Origin: Streptomyces sp. NBC_00078
Lineage (GTDB): Bacteria; Actinomycetota; Actinomycetes; Streptomycetales; Streptomycetaceae
Reading direction: 5' to 3'
Length of the DNA: 64,000 bases
Assembly (NCBI RefSeq): GCF_026343335.1
Contig: NZ_JAPELX010000001.1
Span: 868,001 to 932,000 of the forward strand
Positions 1 through 8,021 of the stretch are shown here, piece by piece; positions within the stretch are counted from its first letter, which is position 1; every line of letters starts with the position of its first letter. The notes beneath the pieces were generated by a model. That model was given only the letters and a program-made list of their open reading frames with translations. It had not been told where the DNA came from and searched no databases. The translations under genes and the position numbers were made by a program.

Positions 1-2
1 GC

Positions 3-470
3 TGTGGCCCCGGCACCCGGCAGCCGCTGCTGGTCATCTCCCCCTACAGCAAGGTCAACGCGGTCGACCACACCCGCACCGAGCAGGCGTCGATCACCAG
101 GTTCATCGAGAACAACTGGCACACCGGCCGGATCGGTGACGCCTCCTTCGACGAGCGCGCCGGCTCCCTGACGGGCCTGTTCGACTTCCGGCACCCCAAC
201 AACAAGCAGGTGCTGCTGAACAGGGACGGCTCGGTCAAGTCGGTGAAGGGCATCCCGCACCACAGCGGGACGGCCACCAACACCTCGTCCCACGGCGCCT
301 ACCCGCCCTACGTCCAGGACCTGAGGGCGCAGAACGTGGCCGACACCGGCTCCGCCTCCCCTGCGCTGCCGATCGCGGTCGCCGGTCTCGTCACCGCCGC
401 CGCGACCGGTACCGCGTTCGCCCTGCACCGCCGCAGGCGGCGCACGGGGCAGCCGACCGCGGCCCACTAG
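3..470 (+). CDS. C-terminal part of a phospholipase C-type phosphoesterase, 5' truncated by the window edge
   Basis: The frame is open from base 3 to a TAG at 468-470, giving 155 visible residues. The reading starts with CGPGTRQPLLVISPYSK and continues through SITRFIENNW and SLTGLFDF. These segments are characteristic of the C-terminal half of the alkaline-phosphatase-fold phosphoesterase/phospholipase C family (PF04185). The last ~35 residues hold a hydrophobic stretch (PIAVAGLVTAAATGTAFAL) followed by HRRRRR, which looks like a C-terminal membrane anchor with a positive stop-transfer tail. The enzyme is therefore probably secreted and tethered outside the cell, hydrolysing phosphodiesters or phosphomonoesters. 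The catalytic metal-binding N-terminal region lies outside the window, so activity cannot be judged. Confidence 0.8.
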   Translation, partial: CGPGTRQPLLVISPYSKVNAVDHTRTEQASITRFIENNWHTGRIGDASFDERAGSLTGLFDFRHPNNKQVLLNRDGSVKSVKGIPHHSGTATNTSSHGAYPPYVQDLRAQNVADTGSASPALPIAVAGLVTAAATGTAFALHRRRRRTGQPTAAH

Positions 471-497
471 CACCCGCACCGGACGGGCCGCCCACAT

Positions 498-534
498 CGG
501 ACGGGCTGCGGGCACTTCGCCCGCGGCCCGTCCG
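498..534. terminator. Strong hairpin terminator between convergent genes
   Basis: A 16-bp stem with one mismatch (arms 498-513 and 519-534) encloses a 5-nt loop. It lies 28 bases after the phosphoesterase stop and 33 bases before the stop of the convergent aquaporin gene. Like many Streptomyces terminators it has no U-tract. It probably works in both directions. Confidence 0.7.
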
Positions 535-540
535 CGCTTG

Positions 541-570
541 TCGGAGCTACTCGGAGCTGCCCGGAGCTAC
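541..570. repeat. Three 10-bp tandem repeats at the aquaporin 3' end
   Basis: Three near-identical 10-mers of the form (t/c)cggagct(a/g)c run head to tail. The third copy contains the stop codon of the minus-strand aquaporin gene. This looks like local slippage duplication in a 3' untranslated region; no function is suggested. Confidence 0.6.
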
Positions 571-1391
571 TTGGTCTCGCCCCCGGGCGTCGGCACCCGG
601 CCCGGCTCCTGTGGCTCCTCACCCGTCAGATACGGCGTGATGAACAGCTTGTAGATGGCGGCACCGACCACGCCGCCGATCAGGGGCCCGACGATCGGCA
701 CCCAGAAGTAGATGTTGTCGTATTGGTCCCGCCAGGCCGTGCTGTACCCGGTGAGGTAGCTGGCGAGCCGCGGCCCGAAGTCGCGGGCCGGGTTGATGGC
801 GTATCCGGCGTCGCTGCCCCAGGCCATGCCGATCGCCACGACCAGGAAGCCGATGATGAGCGGGGCCATGTTGGCGCCGGGCGGGGTGTTGAGCACATCG
901 GTGATCGCGAAGATGAGCAGCACCAGGATGGCGGTGCCGATCACCTGGTCGCGCAGGGCGCCCCACTCGCTCACCGGCAGCACACCGTTGCCCGGGAGGG
1001 TGGAGAAGACGAACTGGGTCTTGATGGTGTGGCCGGGGTCGACCTTGGCCAGGACCTCGGAGTAGTTCCAGCGCACCAACAGCGCGGCCACGAAGGCACC
1101 CACGGTCTGTGCCACCACGTACGGCATGACCTTCTTCCACGGGAAGCCCTTGAAGCAGGCCAGGGCCAGGGTGACGGCCGGGTTGAGATGGGCACCGCTG
1201 AGGCGGGCGGCGACGTACACGCCGAGCGTGACGCCGAAGCCCCAGGCCCAGGCGATGCTGTCGTGGTCACCGAGACCGGCGGCCACCACCTGGGCCACCA
1301 CGCCGCAGCCGAAGAGAATCAGGATCATGGTGCCAAGGAACTCGGCCGACAGTTCGCCGACCAGGTCTCTTCTGGACGTCTGCTCCGCCAT
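567..1391 (-). CDS. MIP-family aquaglyceroporin (glycerol uptake facilitator-like)
   Basis: The 274-residue protein has both half-helix pore motifs: NPAV within SGAHLNPAVTLAL near residue 75, and NPAR within YAINPARDFGPR near residue 205. The Asp after the second NPAR is the mark of glycerol-conducting GlpF-type channels rather than strict water channels. Six hydrophobic segments fit the usual fold, and the length is normal. The ATG at 1391 has an AAGG ribosome site about 9 bases upstream, which supports this start. No glycerol kinase or glycerol-3-phosphate dehydrogenase gene lies beside it, unlike typical glpF operons, so the substrate (glycerol, other polyols, metalloids) is inferred from the family only. 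Confidence 0.85.
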   Translation of the reverse strand: MAEQTSRRDLVGELSAEFLGTMILILFGCGVVAQVVAAGLGDHDSIAWAWGFGVTLGVYVAARLSGAHLNPAVTLALACFKGFPWKKVMPYVVAQTVGAFVAALLVRWNYSEVLAKVDPGHTIKTQFVFSTLPGNGVLPVSEWGALRDQVIGTAILVLLIFAITDVLNTPPGANMAPLIIGFLVVAIGMAWGSDAGYAINPARDFGPRLASYLTGYSTAWRDQYDNIYFWVPIVGPLIGGVVGAAIYKLFITPYLTGEEPQEPGRVPTPGGETK

Positions 1392-1617
1392 GAGGCACCG
1401 CCTTCCGCCAGAAATGGTTGTGTTCGCGAGGGTAGTTGTCCGACGCGAGGCGTCCAGGGGCCCAGCATCAACTGGATTAACCGCTACCTCTTCCGCCCTG
1501 GGACCAGCACCCGCGGGCGCCGACTCGAGACATCACTAAGACGATGGCACACGGGCCGTCAGCCCGCAGCGCGACGCCCTGTCGCCATGCCGTCGTCAGG
1601 TGGGTGGTGGTGCGGCG

Positions 1618-2202
1618 TCAGCTCGTCTTGCGGCCCCACAGCGGGCCGAAGCGGGCCCACTCCGAGTCCCACTGGGCCATTCGGCGGCGTTCCAGACGGC
1701 CGCACAGGAACCGGCCGCCGACGAAGGGCACCGCGGCGGCGCTCACGCCCACCAGGGCACCGATCAGCGAGGACCGCAGCTGGGCCTGTGAGACGGTGGC
1801 GGGCCTGGAGACCAGATGGCCCTGCGGATCGGTCCAGACGGTGACCGCCGCGCCGGCCCTGCTCCCGGGGCGGACCCGGACCTGCCCCGTGTTCGTGGTG
1901 CCGTTCGGCGCGGTCCAGCGCACCTTCCCCCACACCTTCTCGCCGCTCGACGTGGCGGAGTGGCCGGACGTCGTTCCAGGGGCTTTCTCCGTGAGCCGTG
2001 CCGCGACCTGCCGCCACTCGACGCGCTCGCGGGCCAGCCCGTCCTCGACGGCCCCGGTGGCCGTGAGACCGGCGAGTACGCCGGCCAGGACGGTGACCAG
2101 CCAGGCACCGAGCACGACCCATGCCTCCACCGCGTCGGCACGACGCCTGAGCGGGTTGCGCCGCCAGCGCCACAGCCACACCTTCGGACCACGGAACGCC
2201 AT
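1618..2202 (-). CDS. Rv1733c-family membrane protein
   Basis: The ATG at 2202 is preceded by GAGGAGG 9 bases upstream, so this start is preferred over longer in-frame options; it gives 194 residues. The layout is a basic N-terminus (RRNPLRRRADAVEAW), one transmembrane helix (about residues 28-50), an extracytoplasmic domain of about 90 residues with W-T-x-P-x-G and VTVWTDPQGHL segments, and a second helix (SSLIGALVGVSAAAVPFVGG) before a basic tail. This is the topology of the actinobacterial Rv1733c family, whose biochemical role is not established. In Streptomyces such genes are common and often stress-associated; nothing in this sequence shows regulation. Confidence 0.75.
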   Translation of the reverse strand: MAFRGPKVWLWRWRRNPLRRRADAVEAWVVLGAWLVTVLAGVLAGLTATGAVEDGLARERVEWRQVAARLTEKAPGTTSGHSATSSGEKVWGKVRWTAPNGTTNTGQVRVRPGSRAGAAVTVWTDPQGHLVSRPATVSQAQLRSSLIGALVGVSAAAVPFVGGRFLCGRLERRRMAQWDSEWARFGPLWGRKTS

Positions 2203-2481
2203 CGAAGGCTTCCTCCTCATGCGCGCACGACCATCCCCCGACCTCCCACCCATACGGGCCAAGGCCGCCGGATGCTCAGGTCGAGTCCCCCGACTCGACG
2301 GTCCCATGTGTCCCGTGCTCGCTCAGGCGTCTTCGTAAACGCGGCCGGTTGTCGCCGCCCCAACCCGGCTCCGCTGCCCTGACCTGCGGTGACCGCGATT
2401 CCAGAGGTGACTGTCAGTGGCGGGGTGCAGACTGGCCGGTGTCTGGGGCAAACCCGCAAGGACACAGCAGAGGTGATCGGC

Positions 2482-3567
2482 ATGACCGAGGTACTGCTCG
2501 CCGTGGGCACACGCAAAGGCCTGTTCATCGGGCGTCGGCGTGGTGGCACATGGGAGTTCGACGACACCCCTTACTTCAACGCACAGGCCGTGTACTCGGT
2601 GGCCGTCGACACTCGCGGCGACCGTCCGCGTCTGCTGGCCGGCGGTGACAGCGCCCACTGGGGCCCGTCCGTCTTCCACTCCGACGACCTGGGCCGCACC
2701 TGGACGGAACCGGCCCGGCCGGCCGTCAAGTTCCCCAAGGACACGGGGGCTTCGCTGGAGCGGGTGTGGCAGCTGCATCCGGCGGCCGCCGAAGAGGACG
2801 TGGTGTACGCGGGTACGGAGCCGGCCGCGCTGTACCGCTCCGAGGACCGCGGGGAGACCTTCGAGCTGGTCCGTCCCCTCTGGGAGCACCCCACCCGCTC
2901 GAAGTGGGTGCCCGGCGGCGGCGGCGAGGGCCTGCACACCGTGCTCACCGACCGGCGCGACCCGCAGGCCGTGACGGTCGCGGTCTCGACGGCCGGGGTG
3001 TTCCGCACCTCGGACGGCGGCGCGAGCTGGGCACCGTCCAACTCCGGTGTCTCCGCGGTGTTCCTGCCCGATCCGAACCCGGAGTTCGGGCAGTGCGTGC
3101 ACAAGGTCGCACGGGACGCGGCGAACCCGGACCGGCTGTATCTGCAGAACCACTGGGGGGTGTACAGGAGCGACGACGCGGGCACGCACTGGACCGACAT
3201 CGGCGAGGGGCTGCCGTCCACGTTCGGCTTCGCGGTGGCCGCGCATCCCCACCGCGGCGACACGGCGTACGTGTTCCCGATCAACGCGGACGCGGACCGG
3301 GTGCCCGCCGACCACCGGTGCCGGGTCTTCCGCACGGCCGACGCGGGCAAGAGCTGGGAGCCGCTGACGGCGGGCCTGCCGCAGGAGGACCACTACGGGA
3401 CGGTGCTGCGCGACGCGATGTGCACCGACGGCGCCGACCCGGCGGGCGTGTATTTCGGCAACCGCAACGGCGAGGTGTACGCCTCGGCCGACGACGGCGA
3501 CAGCTGGCGGCAGTTGGCGTCCCATCTGCCGGACGTGCTGTGTGTGCGGGCGGCCGTGGTCGGATGA
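2482..3567 (+). CDS. BNR/Asp-box beta-propeller protein (sialidase-fold)
   Basis: The protein has 361 residues when begun at ATG 2482, where MTEVLLAVGTRKGLF is the conserved family N-terminus and an AGAGGTG site lies just upstream; a longer in-frame start is unsupported. Six Asp-box motifs are visible in order: SDDLGRTW, SEDRGETF, SDGGASW, SDDAGTHW, TADAGKSW and ADDGDSW. They indicate a six- or seven-bladed propeller of the sialidase/YCF48/BNR type. There is no signal peptide, so it should be cytoplasmic. The catalytic Arg triad of true sialidases cannot be recognised, so 'exo-alpha-sialidase' would over-annotate it. The gene stands alone. Confidence 0.75.
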   Translation: MTEVLLAVGTRKGLFIGRRRGGTWEFDDTPYFNAQAVYSVAVDTRGDRPRLLAGGDSAHWGPSVFHSDDLGRTWTEPARPAVKFPKDTGASLERVWQLHPAAAEEDVVYAGTEPAALYRSEDRGETFELVRPLWEHPTRSKWVPGGGGEGLHTVLTDRRDPQAVTVAVSTAGVFRTSDGGASWAPSNSGVSAVFLPDPNPEFGQCVHKVARDAANPDRLYLQNHWGVYRSDDAGTHWTDIGEGLPSTFGFAVAAHPHRGDTAYVFPINADADRVPADHRCRVFRTADAGKSWEPLTAGLPQEDHYGTVLRDAMCTDGADPAGVYFGNRNGEVYASADDGDSWRQLASHLPDVLCVRAAVVG

Positions 3568-3628
3568 GTTCCACGGGGGATCGCGCTGCCTTGGCCACTG
3601 GTTGGTCTCCGCTGGTGAGTAGGCAGAT

Positions 3629-3785
3629 GCGCTCGAGTGCTGGATCGCCAGGGTCCGCGCAGCCGACCTGCCCCCTCTGCATGCCTTCACCGCCGGGGCC
3701 CGGAGCGAGACCGCGATGCCGTCGTCACCGCGCTCACGCTCCCGTACAGGAACGGGCCCACCGAAGTCGTAAGCACCAGGACCGA
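3629..3785 (+). pseudogene. 3' fragment of an ISL3-family transposase
   Basis: From 3629 one frame reads ALECWIARVRAADLPPLHAF, then the match moves to another frame reading ERDRDAVVTALTLPYRNGP. Together these mirror the conserved C-terminal DDE region of ISL3-family transposases (WIxxVRAxDLPxLHxFxxGLERDRDAVxxxLTLPYxxGxxEG). The frameshift, the missing upstream part and the missing downstream KMIKRQMFGR segment show a short decayed remnant. No terminal inverted repeats were identified. It fills the gap between the BNR gene and ung and marks an old insertion. Confidence 0.6.
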
Positions 3786-3818
3786 GCGCCGTGGCCTATG
3801 GCAGTCGCCCGCCGTGGC

Positions 3819-4496
3819 CTACGGCAGTCGCCAGTCCACCGGCGCGGCCCCCTGCCCGGCGAGCAGGTCGTTGGCCCGGCTGAACGGACGCGAGCCGAAG
3901 AAGCCGCGGTCCGCCGACATCGGAGACGGGTGTGCTGACTCGATCGCCGGCAACTGGCCGAGCAGCGGGCGCAGATTACGCGCATCACGCCCCCAGAGGA
4001 TCGACACCAGCGGCTTACCACGCCCGGCCAGCGCCGTGATCGCCTGCTCGGTGACCTCCTCCCACCCCTTGCCCCGGTGCGCGCCGGGCTTGCGCGGAGC
4101 CGTCGTCAACGCCCTGTTGAGCAGCAGCACCCCCTGCTGCGCCCACGGCGTCAGATCACCGTTCGACGGCCTCGCCAGGCCGAGGTCGGAGTGCATCTCC
4201 CGAAAGATGTTCTCCAGACTGCCCGGCAACGATCGCACCTCCGGCGAGACCGCGAAGCTCAACCCGATGGCCATCCCGGGCGTGGGATAGGGATCCTGGC
4301 CGACGATCAGGACGCGAACGTCATCGAACGGCTGCTGGAATGCCCGCAGCACGTTCGCTCCCGACGGAAGGTAGGTCCGGCCGGCCGCTATCTCGGCCCG
4401 GAGGAAGTCCCCCATCGCGGCGATACGTTCGGCCACAGGTTCAAGAGCCTTCGCCCAGCCTGCTTCGACAAGTTCATGCAAGGGTCGTGGTGCCAC
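3819..4496 (-). CDS. ung: Uracil-DNA glycosylase, family 1
   Basis: This 225-residue protein removes uracil from DNA in base-excision repair. The family 1 signatures are all visible: the water-activating motif [16 protein letters not shown] (about residues 66-81), the [11 protein letters not shown] segment that recognises uracil, and the Leu-loop motif HPSPMSA near residue 188 with its catalytic His. Its length matches bacterial Ung. It is transcribed divergently from the downstream sugar-kinase gene and has no obvious partner. Streptomyces often carries two ung copies, so this may be one of a pair. Confidence 0.95.
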   Translation of the reverse strand: MAPRPLHELVEAGWAKALEPVAERIAAMGDFLRAEIAAGRTYLPSGANVLRAFQQPFDDVRVLIVGQDPYPTPGMAIGLSFAVSPEVRSLPGSLENIFREMHSDLGLARPSNGDLTPWAQQGVLLLNRALTTAPRKPGAHRGKGWEEVTEQAITALAGRGKPLVSILWGRDARNLRPLLGQLPAIESAHPSPMSADRGFFGSRPFSRANDLLAGQGAAPVDWRLP

Positions 4497-4676
4497 AGCG
4501 CGTCACCCTACTGGCACACAGCAGGCGCTCGCACAAACACGGAAGCTGCTCACGCACGGACGCCTCCCACGACGTTACTCTTCCTCCTCATCAAGGTCAT
4601 CGAGCCGATCCAGCAGCTCGTGCGGCCGGTCACCGGGAAGGAGAGGAGCCGTTGCCACGAAGCCGGTGGACGGGCG

Positions 4677-4745
4677 CCTGCCGTGACCGGCACGGAGGAC
4701 CTGCCGTGACCAGCGCGGAGGACCTGCCGTGACCGACGCGGAGGA
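4677..4745 (+). repeat. Three 23-bp tandem repeats carrying ribosome site and start codon
   Basis: Units at 4677-4699, 4700-4722 and 4723-4745 share the pattern cctgccGTGACC followed by GGAGGA, with a few substitutions. Each unit therefore holds a GTG codon and, at its end, a purine-rich site placed about 8 bases before the GTG of the next unit. The third GTG (4729) is the start of the BadF-type kinase gene. Slippage amplification has multiplied a translation-initiation module. Confidence 0.85.
4683..4732 (+). promoter_or_regulatory. Two overlapping 8-codon leader ORFs coupled to the kinase start
   Basis: The GTG at 4683 opens a frame reading MTGTEDLP that stops at a TGA (4707-4709) overlapping the next GTG (4706). 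That GTG opens MTSAEDLP, which stops at a TGA (4730-4732) overlapping the kinase GTG at 4729. The mini-ORFs arise from the 23-bp repeats, because 23 is not a multiple of three. The second mini-ORF and the kinase each have a GGAGGA site; the first does not have a clear one. Translational coupling is inferred from the GTGA overlaps. Confidence 0.45.
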
Positions 4746-5772
4746 CGGATCGGGTACGGACGCGGAGGGGAATCGAGCGCGGGCGGGCACCACCGGGATC
4801 CTCGCGGTCGACTCCGGCGGCTCCGGACTGCGCGTCGCCGTCAAGAACACGGAGCGTGTTCTGCTCGCGGAGCGGGAGTCGCGGGAGCCGGTGCGTACCG
4901 TAGCCCGGGGTATCGACCCCGGTCATCTCATGGCCCAACTGGTGCCGATGGTGCGGGCGTTGACCGAGGAGACCGGTGTTTCCGCGCTGAGCACGGCCGT
5001 CGTGGGTGCCGCCGGGCTCGCCACGCTGGGTGACGCCCTGCGCGCCGAACTCCCTGGTGCGCTGGGACGGGAGTTCGGCATCCGTGCCGTCGCCCTCGCC
5101 GCGGACGCCGTCACCGCATATGTGGGCGCCCTCGGGCCGCGGCCCGGTGCCGTGCTCGCCGCCGGCACGGGTCTGATCGCCGTCGGCACGGACCTGGCGC
5201 GCTGGCGCCGCGCGGACGGCTGGGGTCATCTGCTGGGCGACTGCGGCAGCGGTGCCTGGATCGGGCGGGCCGGGCTGGAGGCGGCTCTGCGGGCGTACGA
5301 CGGGCGACCGGGCGGTTCGGCAGGGCTGCTGTCCCGCGCCGAGGAGATGTTCGGCCCGGTGCCGGGGCTGCCGGGCAGGCTCTACCCGCGCCAGGACCGT
5401 CCTGCGGTCCTCGCCTCCTTCGCGCCCCACGTGGGCGCCTGCGCCGAGGGTGATCCGGTCGCCGCGGGCATCCTGCGGGCGGCGGCGGGCCACATGGGCG
5501 AGTCGGCGGCCGCGGTCTGTCCGGCCGCGGGAGAGCCCCGGGTGGCCCTCACGGGCGGCCTGTTCAGGATGGGCGACCCGCTGCTCGTCCCGCTGAAGAG
5601 GGAGTTGTCGCGGCGGCTGCCGCACGCTGCGCTGGTGCCGACCGCCGGTGATCCCCTGGCGGGCTCGGTGCGGATGGCCGACGATCTCGCGGCGGGGGAG
5701 CTCACTCTCCCGGGTGATGACTCGATGCTGTGTGTGGTGACCGGGACGGGGGACCGTTCCTGGGACGCCTGA
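4729..5772 (+). CDS. BadF/BadG-family ATPase, likely N-acetylglucosamine kinase-type sugar kinase
   Basis: The 347-residue protein opens with a low-complexity acidic leader, then the phosphate-1 loop GILAVDSGGSGLRVAV of the ASKHA fold. It has a second phosphate motif around LAAGTGLIAVG, the GWGHLLGDCGSGAWIG segment typical of eukaryote-like GlcNAc kinases, and a late VALTGGLFRMGDPL adenosine motif. This assigns PF01869. The likely reaction is ATP-dependent phosphorylation of an amino sugar in the cytoplasm. The start is GTG 4729, inside the third 23-bp repeat, with GGAGG 8 bases upstream. There is no sugar-transport gene nearby to fix the substrate. Confidence 0.75.
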   Translation: MTDAEDGSGTDAEGNRARAGTTGILAVDSGGSGLRVAVKNTERVLLAERESREPVRTVARGIDPGHLMAQLVPMVRALTEETGVSALSTAVVGAAGLATLGDALRAELPGALGREFGIRAVALAADAVTAYVGALGPRPGAVLAAGTGLIAVGTDLARWRRADGWGHLLGDCGSGAWIGRAGLEAALRAYDGRPGGSAGLLSRAEEMFGPVPGLPGRLYPRQDRPAVLASFAPHVGACAEGDPVAAGILRAAAGHMGESAAAVCPAAGEPRVALTGGLFRMGDPLLVPLKRELSRRLPHAALVPTAGDPLAGSVRMADDLAAGELTLPGDDSMLCVVTGTGDRSWDA

Positions 5773-5876
5773 CGCGTCTGAAACGTACGTAACTCATCAG
5801 ACAAATCCGGACGGATACCGCTCACCTGCACCCTCCCCGAACAGGGGAGCCCGTGAAGCCAGTAACATGCGTCGCC

Positions 5877-6800
5877 ATGAGTTCCCCCACTGGGCCCGCG
5901 TCCGGCCTGCCAGTACGAATGCCGCGACCTCGCCAGCCCGGGCGGCACCGCCGACCCGAGCCGTTGGCGGCTCCCGAGGGCGCGCCCGCGCTCGTCCTCG
6001 CGGTACCGGGCACTCCCGGCGCCGCCACGCGCAGCCTCGCCGAGGAGGTCGTGAGCATCGCCCGCTCCGAGCTCCCCGGTCTGGACGCGCGGATCGGGTA
6101 CCTCGACGGGGACGATGCGGAGTTCCCCCCGCTGCAGGCCGTGCTCGCGCACGCCGCCGAGGAGCGTGCGGCCCGCTTCGAGCACGCCAGGGCCGCCGGC
6201 CTGGACGTCAAGGAGCCCGAGGGCCCCGTCGCCGTCGTCGTGCCGCTGCTGGCCGGCCCGGACGGCGCGCTGCTGCGCCGTATCCGCCAGGCCGTGATGG
6301 ACAGCCGCGTCGCGGCCGATCTGACCGATGTGCTGGGCCCGCACCCGCTGCTCGCCGAGGCGCTGCACGTGCGTCTGTCGGAGGCCGGTCTGGCCCGCGC
6401 GGACCGTGCCCGGCTGTTCACCGTGGCGACCGCCGCGGACGGCATCATCCTGGCGTCGGTGGGCGGTGACGAGGCCGTTCAGGCGGCCGGGATCACCGGC
6501 ATGCTGCTCGCCGCGCGTCTCGCCGTGCCGGTGATGGCTGCGGCGCTGGACCAGGACGGCTCGATAGCGGCCGTCGCCGAGCAGTTGCGGGCCTCGGGCT
6601 CGCAGCAGCTGGCTCTCGCGCCGTATCTCATAGGGCCGGAGATCGACGCGGGCCTGGTCGAGGAGGCGGCCAAGGAAGCGGGCTGCCCGGCCGCCGAGGC
6701 GCTCGGCCCCTACCCGGCGATCGGCAAGCTCGCGCTGGCCAAGTACACGACGGCGCTGGGCATCGCCCCGCCGCAGCCGCAGGGCGCGCCGGTCCGCTGA
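5877..6800 (+). CDS. CbiX/sirohydrochlorin chelatase-like protein
   Basis: Starting at ATG 5877 the protein has about 307 residues, with two similar halves as expected for a fused two-domain CbiX fold. The first half has VVPLLAGPDGALLRRIR and LTDVLGPHPLLAEALHVRL; the second has GIILASVGGDEAVQAAGI and PYLIGPEID. Chelatases of the CbiX/SirB group carry a catalytic His in an N-terminal HGS motif. Here the equivalent stretch reads ALVLAVPGTPGAATRS, with no His, so canonical metal insertion is doubtful. Homologues in Streptomyces are usually called hypothetical or CbiX-like. No cobalamin or sirohaem gene adjoins it. Confidence 0.6.
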   Translation: MSSPTGPASGLPVRMPRPRQPGRHRRPEPLAAPEGAPALVLAVPGTPGAATRSLAEEVVSIARSELPGLDARIGYLDGDDAEFPPLQAVLAHAAEERAARFEHARAAGLDVKEPEGPVAVVVPLLAGPDGALLRRIRQAVMDSRVAADLTDVLGPHPLLAEALHVRLSEAGLARADRARLFTVATAADGIILASVGGDEAVQAAGITGMLLAARLAVPVMAAALDQDGSIAAVAEQLRASGSQQLALAPYLIGPEIDAGLVEEAAKEAGCPAAEALGPYPAIGKLALAKYTTALGIAPPQPQGAPVR

Positions 6801-6824
6801 CGCGCACGGCACCACCGTACGGAC

Positions 6825-6865
6825 GCCGAAGGGGCCGCTCCAGGTACCGGAGCGGCCCCTTCGGC
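6825..6865. terminator. Bidirectional terminator between convergent genes
   Basis: A perfect 17-bp stem (arms 6825-6841 and 6849-6865) with a 7-nt loop lies between the CbiX-like gene ending at 6800 and the lactonase gene ending at 6880. The position and perfect stem make it a convincing shared terminator. Confidence 0.85.
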
Positions 6866-6879
6866 ATGCGCCTCGCCGG

Positions 6880-7911
6880 TCAGCCGAAGACCACGCAGGA
6901 CGCGGCGGGGACCGTGAGCGCGCCCTCGTAGCGCGGCAGGCCCGTGCCGGGGTCGACGGCGAACCAGGCCACCTCGCCGGAGCGCTCGTTCGCGACGTAG
7001 AGGAATCCCGCCGACTCGGCGATCGCGCGGGGCCAGTGGCCGCCGCAGGGGACCGTGCCGACCAGCCGCAGTCCGTCCCCCTCGACGGCGAACGTGGACA
7101 GGACGTCCTCGCCGCGGGTGGCGGTCCACACGAAGCGGCCGTCGGGTGCGGCGACGATGCCGGACGGATAGGCGTCGCCCGCCGGGCCGTCGGGCAGCAC
7201 GTGGCGCTCGGTCAGCGGCTCCAGGGTGCCGTCGGCGGCGTCCCAGCGGCAGACGGTGACCGTCGGCGTCAGCTCGTTGAGCACGTACGCGTGCCTGCCG
7301 TCCGGGTGGAAGGCCAGGTGACGGGGGCCGCAGCCGGGGCGCAGGGCGACCTCCCGGTGCAGTTCGAGGCGGCCCTGCGTCAGGGTGCACACCCGGACCG
7401 AGTCCGTGCCGAGGTCGACGCTGACGGCCCACCGTCCGCTCGGGTCCGACTGCACCTGGTGGGCGTGCGGGCCCTGCTGGCGCTGGGTGTGCGGGCCCGA
7501 GCCCCGGTGCTGGAAGACGTCGGAGGCGCCCGCCAGGGTGCCGTCGGAGCGGACGGGCACGGCGGTGACACTGCCGGAGCCGTAGTTGGCCGTCAGGACG
7601 TGGCCGTCGTGGACGCTCAGGTGCGTGGGGCCGCTGCCGCCGACCGGCACCGGTGCACCGGACCTCTCCGGCCGGTCCCCCGTCACCCGGTACGCGGCCA
7701 CTGCGCCCGCTGCCGTCTCGCTGACCGCGTAGAGGGTCCGCGCGTCGGGCGCCAGTGCCAGGTACGAGGGGTCGGGCACGCCGTCCACGCTGCTCAGGGC
7801 GGTCAGGGCGCCGCTGTCCGCGGCCACGGCCGCCGTCACGATCCCGCTGCCTCCCGCCGCCGTGAACGACCCGATGAAGGCCCGCCGTCGCCGCCCGCCG
7901 CCGTCTGTCAC
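6880..7911 (-). CDS. Lactonase-family beta-propeller (6-phosphogluconolactonase type)
   Basis: The protein has 343 residues of PF10282 type. Recurrent blade motifs are visible, such as PSYLALAPDARTLYAVSE, GPTHLSVHDGHVLTANYG, GPRHLAFHPDGRHAYVLNE, YPSGIVAAPDGRFVWTATR and WPRAIAESAGFLYVANE. This family includes cycloisomerase-type 6-phosphogluconolactonases and other sugar lactonases. No signal peptide is apparent despite the Arg-rich start. The GTG at 7911 has GAGAGGG upstream. The gene stands alone between a terminator and the FUSC gene, so a pentose-phosphate role is only a family-level suggestion. Confidence 0.75.
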   Translation of the reverse strand: MTDGGGRRRRAFIGSFTAAGGSGIVTAAVAADSGALTALSSVDGVPDPSYLALAPDARTLYAVSETAAGAVAAYRVTGDRPERSGAPVPVGGSGPTHLSVHDGHVLTANYGSGSVTAVPVRSDGTLAGASDVFQHRGSGPHTQRQQGPHAHQVQSDPSGRWAVSVDLGTDSVRVCTLTQGRLELHREVALRPGCGPRHLAFHPDGRHAYVLNELTPTVTVCRWDAADGTLEPLTERHVLPDGPAGDAYPSGIVAAPDGRFVWTATRGEDVLSTFAVEGDGLRLVGTVPCGGHWPRAIAESAGFLYVANERSGEVAWFAVDPGTGLPRYEGALTVPAASCVVFG

Positions 7912-8021
7912 CGCTGTCCCCTCTCGGTCCTGTGCCGTCGGGGCGACGTTAGCAGTCGATCAATAGCGGTCTAGACCACACCTGGTGGATGTGACCGGGC
8001 CGCAGTGCGCCGGTCGGTGAT

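Noticed and set aside
4575..4850. Minus-strand frame ending in an acidic tail (DRLDDLDEEEE) between ung and the kinase
   Set aside because: The acidic end looks gene-like, but the rest is antisense to the repeat and the kinase start, with no ribosome site or family match.
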